DNA of 9,302 nt from Deltaproteobacteria bacterium (GTDB lineage Bacteria; Desulfobacterota_B; Binatia; UBA9968): the NCBI GenBank assembly GCA_027297485.1, contig JAPUHZ010000443.1, positions 1 through 9,302 of the forward strand, written 5' to 3'. The notes under the pieces are model-generated. The model did no database searches and was not told where the DNA came from. It was given only the letters and a program-made list of their open reading frames with translations. Below, in pieces: positions 1-5,461 of this stretch. A program made the translations under genes and the position numbers. How positions within the stretch are numbered: position 1 is the stretch's first letter; each line of letters opens with the position of its first letter.

Positions 1-1262
1 AGCTCGGGAAGCATGGTCGAGGTCGGGATGGGCTGTTTCTGTACGAGCGTCCCGCCCTTTTTGATGAAATTGCGGCGGCGGAACTCGAGCGGGTCCATCC
101 CCAGCCGTTGGGCCAACTCGTCCGTGTGTTGCTCACACGCCCAGGCCCCCTGCGGAATCCCGTAGCCCCGAAAGGCCCCGGCCACTGGCTTGTTGGTGTA
201 GACCGCGTACCCGTCTACCTTGACGTTGGGGATGCGGTAGGGACCGGGCGCCGGTAAACTTCCCCTGATACAAACTGTCGGGCTTTTCTCAGCGTAAGCC
301 CCTCCTCCCCAGAATAATGTCATCTGTCGTGCCACCAGCGTGCCGTCTTTCTTGAGGCCGCTTTTAATGTAAACAACGGCTTCGTGACGCGTGAGTGTCG
401 AGATAAAGCTCTCCTGGCGGTTGAACTTGACTCGGACCGGCCTGCCCTTTGTGTGAAAGGCCAGGGCGATGGCGATGGGCTCCACTTTGAGTCCTCCTTT
501 GGAGCCGAATCCACCTCCCTGAAGGGGATTGATCAACCGAATCTTTTCCTTGGAGAGTTCCAGGGCCTCAGAGATCTCAGTCAAGGCGCGGAAGGGGGCA
601 TCGTTGGCGACCCAGAGGGTGACCCGGCCACTTTCAGGATCCACGCGGGCATGGGCCGAATGGGGTTCCATGGCTGCGTGCTGGATGGTGGGGACGGAGT
701 AGCGCTCCTCCAGGACTAGATCTGATTGCCTAAAACCACGCTCTACATCTCCTGTCCTCAGCTTAAAATGTTCGCAGACATTAGGCATGGGCGCGCCCAC
801 GATAAAGTCCGCCTTCTGATAGCTGCTAAAATTCTCATGGATAGAAATGGCCCCTGGCTTGCAGGCCTCTTCTGGGGAAAAATATGCGGGGAGATCCTCG
901 TACTCTACCTCAATCAGAGCCACCGCGGCCTCGGCCGTATCCTCGTCAACCGCAGCAACCGCTGCCACCGGCTCTCCAATGTAGCGGACCTTTTCCTGGG
1001 CCAGAAAGGGTTTGTCATGGATCGACTCACCGTGGATCCACGGAGCATCGTGCCCCGTGATTACGGCGTGAACACCAGGATATTTTTTAGCCTTCTCGGT
1101 ATCGATTCGCCTTATCTTGGCATGGGGCCTCGCACTGAAAAGGACCTTTCCATAAAGCATATCGGGGAGAACCAGATCATATCCGTACACCGCCTCACCC
1201 GTAACCTTTTGTTCCGCATCTACCCGTGTGATCGACTTACCGACAATTGTGAGTTGTTCCAT
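1..1262 (-). CDS. Xanthine dehydrogenase-family molybdopterin-binding subunit, N-terminal part (runs off window)
   Basis: Reading leftward from the ATG at 1262-1260 gives about 420 codons with no stop up to the window edge, so the gene is partial; family members are usually 750-800 residues. The protein starts MEQLTIVGKSITRVDA, and the N-terminal half is the aldehyde oxidase/xanthine dehydrogenase a/b hammerhead domain (RYIGEPVAAVAA near 85-100). The molybdopterin domain follows with QHAAMEPHSA, QGGGFGSKGG near residues 245-255 and AFRGYGIPQ near 360. These are the usual cofactor loops of the large subunit that hydroxylates carbon next to a heteroatom or an aldehyde. The CoxL form I loop (AYRCSFR) is absent, so it is not a CO dehydrogenase. 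Only a weak AGGA precedes the start. The FAD and 2Fe-2S genes lie upstream on the same strand, the latter 355 bases away. The substrate is unknown. Confidence 0.93.
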   Translation of the reverse strand, partial: MEQLTIVGKSITRVDAEQKVTGEAVYGYDLVLPDMLYGKVLFSARPHAKIRRIDTEKAKKYPGVHAVITGHDAPWIHGESIHDKPFLAQEKVRYIGEPVAAVAAVDEDTAEAAVALIEVEYEDLPAYFSPEEACKPGAISIHENFSSYQKADFIVGAPMPNVCEHFKLRTGDVERGFRQSDLVLEERYSVPTIQHAAMEPHSAHARVDPESGRVTLWVANDAPFRALTEISEALELSKEKIRLINPLQGGGFGSKGGLKVEPIAIALAFHTKGRPVRVKFNRQESFISTLTRHEAVVYIKSGLKKDGTLVARQMTLFWGGGAYAEKSPTVCIRGSLPAPGPYRIPNVKVDGYAVYTNKPVAGAFRGYGIPQGAWACEQHTDELAQRLGMDPLEFRRRNFIKKGGTLVQKQPIPTSTMLPE

Positions 1263-1617
1263 TTAGTAGTCCTATCGCTTGGCCTAGGGGAGGCCCTATC
1301 CCTTCGCTCCAGCGTCTCGTCGGCTGGAACTCTAGCTGCTCGCCTCGGGCAGCATCGAAACTCGCCCTAAAAACAAATACGTGCTCAGACATCGATGCTG
1401 CTGATCCTCGGTTTCGCAGAGAGTTCCGACGCCTCCGAGCCGATCTTCGCTTCAGGGACAGGAGCGTCCCCTTAATCCTTCTTGATCCGTCATCGTTCCT
1501 TCATTTCACGCGAGTGAGGAGGCCTGCCGAGCAAGCCGAAAGCACCGAAACTAAACGGTTCAAAGAAATCACTGACCCATTGCTTTCGACGCGAGAGGCG
1601 GGTCCCCGAACACGCTT
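1263..1617. other. Non-coding gap inside the molybdenum hydroxylase gene set
   Basis: This stretch separates the 2Fe-2S subunit gene from the molybdopterin subunit gene; in most such operons the gap is a few bases. No convincing intact gene is visible. It contains the imperfect inverted repeat listed separately. At 1494-1570 one minus-strand frame reads SDFFEPFSFGAFGLLGRPP and ends at 1490. That segment looks somewhat protein-like, but upstream the frame runs through the 2Fe-2S gene out of phase, so it may be a remnant or chance. The gap raises the possibility that the large subunit is transcribed or translated less than, or separately from, its partners. Confidence 0.6.
1286..1475. repeat. 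Large imperfect inverted repeat (REP/MITE-like element)
   Basis: The plus strand of about 1286-1358 resembles the reverse complement of about 1392-1475. Both arms run GGGGA..GC..CCT.TCCCT, then GGAACTCT, then CTGC, a C/G-rich stretch and finally GCAGCATCGA. The innermost 10 bases, GCAGCATCGA at 1349-1358 and TCGATGCTGC at 1392-1401, are perfectly complementary, with 33 bases between them. A smaller hairpin, GGGAC with GTCCC, lies at 1455-1470. Paired degenerate arms starting with a GGGGA-type head in an intergenic gap recall REP or Y1-transposase-associated repeats. That class assignment is inference, as no transposase is in the window. Confidence 0.5.
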
Positions 1618-2103
1618 TTATCCTTCCGCTTTCATCCTTCTTAATTCGGCAGCGGTATCCTGGACTGCTTGGACGATCTTGGCGTAGCCGGTGCAGCGAC
1701 ACAGGTTTCCGGATAGGGCAAACCGGATCTCTTCGTCGGTGGGATTCAAATTTTCGTCCAGGAATGACTTGGCCATCATAAGCATACCAGGGGTGCAGTA
1801 ACCGCACTGCGCACCTCCATCTTGGATAAACGCCTTCTGGATCGGATGGAGTTCAGGGCCAATCTTTAATCCCTCGATGGTAACCAGCTCTGCCCCGTCG
1901 AGCTCTCCAGAAAGAATGAGACAGGAATTTACCGGCTTGCCGTCAAGAAAAACGGTGCAGGCGCCGCAGTCCCCAGTCCCACAGCCTTCCTTGGTCCCGA
2001 TTAGGCCGATCTCATCGCGCAACAGATCCAGGAGGAGCCGGTGTGCAGGTACTTCAAGGGTTATGCTCTTGCCATTCAATGTCATCTGGATTTTTTTCTT
2101 CAT
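1618..2103 (-). CDS. Xanthine dehydrogenase-family 2Fe-2S subunit
   Basis: Small electron-transfer subunit that passes electrons from the molybdenum centre to FAD through two [2Fe-2S] clusters. From the ATG at 2103 it has 161 residues, the usual size. The plant-type ferredoxin cluster cysteines are C41, C46, C49 and C61 (GCGTGDCGAC, then NSC). The C-terminal helical cluster uses C100, C103, C135 and C137 (QCGYCTPGM and LCRCTGY). All eight are present. A GTG three codons upstream (2112) is an alternative start, but AGAGGTG sits 7 bases before the ATG at 2103, so I chose the ATG. The gene starts 27 bases after the FAD-subunit stop. A 355-base gap then precedes the molybdopterin subunit gene. 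Confidence 0.96.
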   Translation of the reverse strand: MKKKIQMTLNGKSITLEVPAHRLLLDLLRDEIGLIGTKEGCGTGDCGACTVFLDGKPVNSCLILSGELDGAELVTIEGLKIGPELHPIQKAFIQDGGAQCGYCTPGMLMMAKSFLDENLNPTDEEIRFALSGNLCRCTGYAKIVQAVQDTAAELRRMKAEG

Positions 2104-2130
2104 ATCCTTCACCTCTTAGAAAATCCGCCG

Positions 2131-3048
2131 TTAATACCTTTTGTCCCTTCTCTCTAACCAGGAAATCGGACCGGGCCCTCGCGCCGCTGCATTGAGTAGA
2201 GCCCGTTTGGTCATGGCCCGGACCATCTCTCTTCGATATTCTGCAGAGGAGCGCACGTCGCTGATGGGCTTGCACTCTTTGAAGGCCTCCTGGCCCGCTC
2301 GCTCGGCAAGCTCTTCGGTCAGGATCTGGTTCTCGAGCACAGCTTCTGCCTTCCGGGCTCTCATGGGGGTTGGTGAGACGGCTCCAAGGGCGATCCGAAC
2401 GCTCTCGCACCTTTTTTGTTTTTCACTTAGGATCAGGGTAACGGCTACAGCGACATAGGCTAAGTCCATCATCTCACGAGGAGAGAACTTGATATACTCC
2501 CCAACAAGCCGGGGACGGCTCGGTGGAATCAGGATTTCCGTTAGGATTTCCTCTGGACGCATTACAGTCTGTCCTGGCCCGCGAAAGAATTCATCTAGTT
2601 CGATGACCCGCTCGCCATTGGTGCTTGCAATTTTAGCCTTGGCCCCGAGGACCAAAAGGCTTGGGGCCACATCCGCTGACGGGGTGGCGTTTGCCATGTT
2701 GCCGCCAATGGTAGCGCGGTTTCTGATCTGAATCGACCCTACCTCAGCCGCGCTCTGAGCTAGGAAGGGATATTTATTGCAGATTAACGGGGAGATCTCG
2801 ATCTCTCGCATCGTTGTCAGCGCACCGATTCTAAACCCACCATCCGGTTCCTCCCGAATACCCGAAAGAGCCGGTATCCTTTTAAGATCCACCACATATT
2901 TCGGCACCAGCCCTTTTTCCTTAATGGCAATTAGCAGGTCAGTTCCTCCAGCAAGGAAATGTCCCCCCTCCCCTTTCTCTTTTAAGATCAAACTGGCTTC
3001 TCTGAGCGAAGTCGGCTGGAATATTTCGAGCGGTTCCGGGCGCTTCAT
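2131..3048 (-). CDS. Xanthine dehydrogenase-family FAD-binding subunit
   Basis: Medium subunit of the molybdenum hydroxylase, 305 residues, which is the normal length. It carries the two FAD-binding signatures of the CoxM/XdhB family: LAGGTDLL at 32-39 and TIGGNMANATPSADVAP at 113-129. The CO dehydrogenase flavoprotein C-terminal domain follows from about 185 onward. No extra 4Fe-4S insertion, as in 4-hydroxybenzoyl-CoA reductase, is seen. The start is supported by GGAGG about 11 bases upstream. An in-frame TAG stands immediately before the ATG, which excludes an N-terminal extension. It is the first recognisable gene of the leftward set and probably accepts electrons from the 2Fe-2S subunit for transfer to NAD or a quinone; the acceptor cannot be told from sequence. 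Confidence 0.96.
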   Translation of the reverse strand: MKRPEPLEIFQPTSLREASLILKEKGEGGHFLAGGTDLLIAIKEKGLVPKYVVDLKRIPALSGIREEPDGGFRIGALTTMREIEISPLICNKYPFLAQSAAEVGSIQIRNRATIGGNMANATPSADVAPSLLVLGAKAKIASTNGERVIELDEFFRGPGQTVMRPEEILTEILIPPSRPRLVGEYIKFSPREMMDLAYVAVAVTLILSEKQKRCESVRIALGAVSPTPMRARKAEAVLENQILTEELAERAGQEAFKECKPISDVRSSAEYRREMVRAMTKRALLNAAARGPGPISWLERRDKRY

Positions 3049-3168
3049 CTATTCCCGTTCCTCCGCCCAGTGAAACTCTTCCCATACCTCGTGATAAGAA
3101 AAGGAGATGAACATTCCGGTTCCCCTGTCACCATCAATTTTCTCCTTTATATTGTAATACTTGGCCAA
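3049..3168 (-). CDS. Possible 39-residue small protein abutting the FAD-subunit gene
   Basis: A minus-strand frame opens at a TTG at 3168 and ends at TAG 3051-3049, directly touching the FAD-subunit ATG at 3048. AGGAA lies 9 bases before the TTG. The peptide reads MAKYYNIKEKIDGDRGTG, then MFISFSYHEVWEEFHWAEERE, and is acidic and aromatic, which looks more like protein than noise. I recognise no family. An overlapping alternative in another frame starts at ATG 3134 with a better ribosome binding site (AAGGAG, 7 bases) and ends at 3045, overlapping the FAD start by 4 bases (ATGA), but its 29 residues look less protein-like. At most one of the two is likely real, possibly as a translational-coupling leader. 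Confidence 0.28.
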   Translation of the reverse strand: MAKYYNIKEKIDGDRGTGMFISFSYHEVWEEFHWAEERE

Positions 3169-3364
3169 TAGACGCGATTCCTAAAAACTAGACCCCTAAG
3201 TATTTTTTATAGCACAAGGTATTCCTCGTTGCCAGCTTGTCGAAGACGGTTGCCTTCAAATTCCTGTTGACATAGCGGCATCGTCAAGCCTAAAAATGAC
3301 TTCGGTATAAAGGTGGCCGAGACCTAACAGGGATGTTACGCTCACTGATCAAGGAGGGAGTTTC
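3169..3364. promoter_or_regulatory. Divergent intergenic control region
   Basis: This stretch lies between the leftward hydroxylase genes and the rightward operon and must hold promoters for both. Leftward, TATAAA (plus-strand 3206-3211) is a fair -10, but only a poor -35 (TGGCAA, plus-strand 3229-3234) lies 17 bases upstream. TACAAT (plus-strand 3151-3156) is another -10 candidate. Rightward, a TTGACA at 3267-3272 is the best -35. The region is A/T-rich at 3181-3215. No riboswitch or transcriptional regulator gene is visible in the window. Confidence 0.4.
3267..3296 (+). promoter_or_regulatory. Candidate promoter and overlapping palindrome for the rightward operon
   Basis: TTGACA at 3267-3272 is a perfect -35 hexamer. 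TAAAAA at 3291-3296 (18-base spacer, 4 of 6 matches) is a weak -10. The -35 is also the left half of a palindrome, TTGAC-N11-GTCAA (3267-3271 and 3283-3287), of a size typical for a dimeric regulator operator. Binding there would cover the promoter. Transcription from here would give a leader of about 60 bases before the ATG at 3365. Prediction from hexamers only. Confidence 0.35.
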
Positions 3365-4141
3365 ATGTCCATCAGAATTCAGTTAGGACAGGAGATGTCG
3401 CCCCAAGAGGCAAAAGGAATCGTGGATGAGTTATATCAAAAAGTCGCCCAGAGGTGGGAGGATAGAGTCAACCATACCCCCTTCATGTTGCGTCTAAGGG
3501 AGGGGAAGCTCCCGCTCAAGGTGCTTCAAACTTTTTTCAGGAACTGGGGCGGCTTCACCATAGAGATCAATACGCTCGTTGCGTGTTCATATCATAAGTT
3601 CCTGACTTTCTTTAAGAAGCATCGCGACCTGATGGCGCCCCTGGGGGAAAAGATCGCCGATGAGTTCATCCATCCCAAGCCGCCGGGCCACTTTCTGGTC
3701 ATGCTGCAGACCGCACAGGCCTTTGGCCTGACTGAGGAAGAGATTTTTACTCAGCCTATGCTTTCGGAATTCCGCGCCAAGATCGATTTTATGCGTAGCC
3801 TCCTCTACGAAGGAACCACGGCGGAGTGGTACGGTGGCGTTACCACTGAAGAGCAGATCGGCCATTGGTCGGCAGTGTGCTACAAGGCGCTGACGGAGCA
3901 TTATGGGCTTACGCGAGAACAAACCATCTATTTTTCCACTCACGTGGAGGCCGACCTGGAAGAGCACGAAGAGGGTGTCATGGGACATGGGAGTTTCAAT
4001 CGCCTTGCCTTACAGCGGCTATTGGAGTCGGGCATGGCGGACGAGAGGCCCACCTATGGGGTCGAGTATTGCGCCATGACATCGGTGGACCTTCACGGGG
4101 TCATGTTACGGTCGGCCTTGGAAGAGGCCGAGCGCTCTTAA
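3365..4141 (+). CDS. Heme-oxygenase-like (TenA/PqqC/HDO) predicted diiron protein 1
   Basis: All-helical protein of 258 residues of the TenA/PqqC/CADD superfamily, whose iron-binding members (HDOs such as SznF, UndA and CADD) activate O2 for oxidation, N-hydroxylation or C-C cleavage. Likely metal ligands are E100 and H109 (ADEFIHPKPPGHF, followed by AFGLTEEEI), E162 or E163, and the helix HVEADLEEH with H193, D197 and H201. That last motif is HxxxDxxxH, one residue longer than the usual HxxxDxxH, so E200 could replace the final histidine. AAGGAGGGA 7 bases upstream supports the start. It opens the rightward operon. No pqq or thi genes are nearby, so PqqC or thiaminase roles are unlikely; oxygen- and iron-dependent oxidation of the pathway substrate is inferred. 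Confidence 0.82.
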   Translation: MSIRIQLGQEMSPQEAKGIVDELYQKVAQRWEDRVNHTPFMLRLREGKLPLKVLQTFFRNWGGFTIEINTLVACSYHKFLTFFKKHRDLMAPLGEKIADEFIHPKPPGHFLVMLQTAQAFGLTEEEIFTQPMLSEFRAKIDFMRSLLYEGTTAEWYGGVTTEEQIGHWSAVCYKALTEHYGLTREQTIYFSTHVEADLEEHEEGVMGHGSFNRLALQRLLESGMADERPTYGVEYCAMTSVDLHGVMLRSALEEAERS

Positions 4142-4176
4142 GCTATGAGATTGCTGCCGATTGATTATTATCATAC

Positions 4177-4274
4177 CCCGCGGCTTGCCGCGGGCACAAA
4201 GCCGATGGGGTTTCCAAAGGGGAGAAGCGGCAGCTCTCCCCTTTGGTTGACCGCGGGGTCCAAACCCCGTGGTC
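4177..4274. repeat. Cluster of three strong hairpins with a competing pairing
   Basis: Three adjacent palindromes fill the 241-base gap between the first HDO gene and the bicupin gene. CCCGCGG/CCGCGGG (4177-4183 and 4188-4194) closes a CTTG loop. CCAAAGGGGAGA pairs perfectly with 4235-4246 over a 9-base loop. GACCGCGGGGT pairs with 4264-4274 (one G-T) over CCAA. In addition GGGGTTT at 4207-4213 can pair with AAACCCC at 4262-4268, which would exclude the third hairpin. No U-run follows, so it is not a classic intrinsic terminator. It could be a dispersed palindromic repeat, an mRNA stability or processing element, or an attenuator. The CCCGCGG-CTTG-CCGCGGG type resembles intergenic palindromes common in some deltaproteobacterial genomes (recollection, not searched). 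Confidence 0.7.
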
Positions 4275-4382
4275 GATATAACTTGATTGGAAAACGCTTT
4301 TGGGGTTAAAAAAAGGTTTGGCTTCTTGACTCAGAATAGCCTTATAGATTCGCTATTGAATTAATAAGGGGGAGACTTAATC

Positions 4383-5456
4383 GTGGTCATGGCGCGAAAA
4401 GAAGATCACCTGCGGATGCGCATGGAACACATCCGCTTTGGCAAGGAGGAGCTGGAGCGACGGCGGAACTCTCCGGTTCTGGCTAAGGGTGAAGAGATCC
4501 GGGAACAGCTCAAAGAGCATAACCACGTCTATATCGTAGATCCCCGGCTGGGCTTCAACCAGAGAACCTTCCGTTTTTGGATCAATCGCCGCTCCGTGGG
4601 AGAGGAGATGGAATTCAACGGTTGGAAGTTGGGACATCGCCACACGGTGGAGGCTGTGATCTATATTCTGAAAGGGCGCGGTTATAGCGTGATCGACGGA
4701 ATCAAGTATCCCTGGGAGGCTGGCGATTTGATTTGTGTTCCTGTTTTCGCCTGGCACAAGCACCATAACGAGAGCGGCGACGAGCTGATCTACCTGGCGG
4801 CTACGACAGGGCCGTTTTCCATGGCCATGGGCATCGCCATCTACGAAGAAGAGAAGTATCCGGAGTATTGGATCTTCGCCCAGAAGGGGGAGGAAGCGAT
4901 GAAGACGCTGATTCCTGGGGGAGCCGAGGGCCCGGCTGGGGATCGGGTTCAATTCGATCCGAGCCATTGGAAGCCTGAGGAGATTGGCAACGGGAGCGAG
5001 CCGACTCCGGCAGAACTCTACTACGAACAGTTGGCTTATGCTGAGGAGGAAGAGAAGCGGAGACGGGCAGGAAAGGTACTGGTGAAGGGAAAGGATCTGC
5101 GCTTTGGTTCCACGCCGATGGGAAGGATAGCCTATGCTGTGGAGCCTAGGTTGGGCTTCCACGTGAAACTTCTCAGTACCCTGATCGCAGAGATCCCGCC
5201 GGGGAAACGCTCAGGGGCGCATCGCCACATCTACGAGGAGACCAACCATATCCTCTCAGGGGAGGGGTATAGTATTATCGAGGATCGAAGGTATGAGTGG
5301 AACAAGGGAGATACCTTGGTGATCCCGGTCTTTGCCTGGCACCAGCACTTTAACACGGGGCGGGAGACGGCCCGTTTTCTCGTGCACTCTAATCGTGTGG
5401 CCATGGAGAATACCGGTTATATCCATACTCAACAGGGCGAAGCGGCGAATTATTAG
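4383..5456 (+). CDS. Bicupin, gentisate 1,2-dioxygenase-like
   Basis: A 357-residue protein of two cupin barrels, close in length to gentisate and 1-hydroxy-2-naphthoate dioxygenases. Cupin 1 has GHRHTVE (H85, H87, E90) and PVFAWHKHHN (H125). Cupin 2 has AHRHIYEE (H280, H282, E285/E286) and PVFAWHQHFN (H320). Both metal sites are therefore complete, whereas gentisate dioxygenases generally keep one working site. The halves are clearly duplicated: VDPRLGF at 52-58 recurs as VEPRLGF at 253-259, each leading into its barrel. An acidic, Lys/Arg-rich linker (about 210-232) joins them. Start: GTG 4383, with GGGGGAG ending 8 bases before it; the ATG at 4389 is too far away. The product likely binds Fe(II) and cleaves an aromatic or keto substrate with O2, though isomerase or binding roles are possible. 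The next gene starts after 5 bases. Confidence 0.85.
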   Translation: MVMARKEDHLRMRMEHIRFGKEELERRRNSPVLAKGEEIREQLKEHNHVYIVDPRLGFNQRTFRFWINRRSVGEEMEFNGWKLGHRHTVEAVIYILKGRGYSVIDGIKYPWEAGDLICVPVFAWHKHHNESGDELIYLAATTGPFSMAMGIAIYEEEKYPEYWIFAQKGEEAMKTLIPGGAEGPAGDRVQFDPSHWKPEEIGNGSEPTPAELYYEQLAYAEEEEKRRRAGKVLVKGKDLRFGSTPMGRIAYAVEPRLGFHVKLLSTLIAEIPPGKRSGAHRHIYEETNHILSGEGYSIIEDRRYEWNKGDTLVIPVFAWHQHFNTGRETARFLVHSNRVAMENTGYIHTQQGEAANY

Positions 5457-5461
5457 CACCT

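Noticed and set aside
384..1370. Long plus-strand reading frames at 384-719 and 726-1370
   Set aside because: They are antisense to the molybdopterin subunit, whose minus-strand frame is open throughout and carries family motifs. Their translations show no recognisable features.
1..3048. Form I carbon monoxide dehydrogenase (coxMSL)
   Set aside because: The subunit order fits, but the large subunit has AFRGYG where form I CoxL has the AYRCSFR active-site loop.
3365..4141. PqqC or thiaminase II (TenA) assignment for the first HDO protein
   Set aside because: No PQQ or thiamine genes are nearby, and the protein shows carboxylate/His metal-ligand motifs typical of iron-binding members instead.
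4177..4274. Intrinsic transcription terminator after the first HDO gene
   Set aside because: The stems are strong, but none is followed by a run of T.
4377..5162. 261-codon minus-strand frame opposite the bicupin gene
   Set aside because: The plus-strand bicupin has clear duplicated cupin motifs and a ribosome binding site; the antisense frame is a composition effect.
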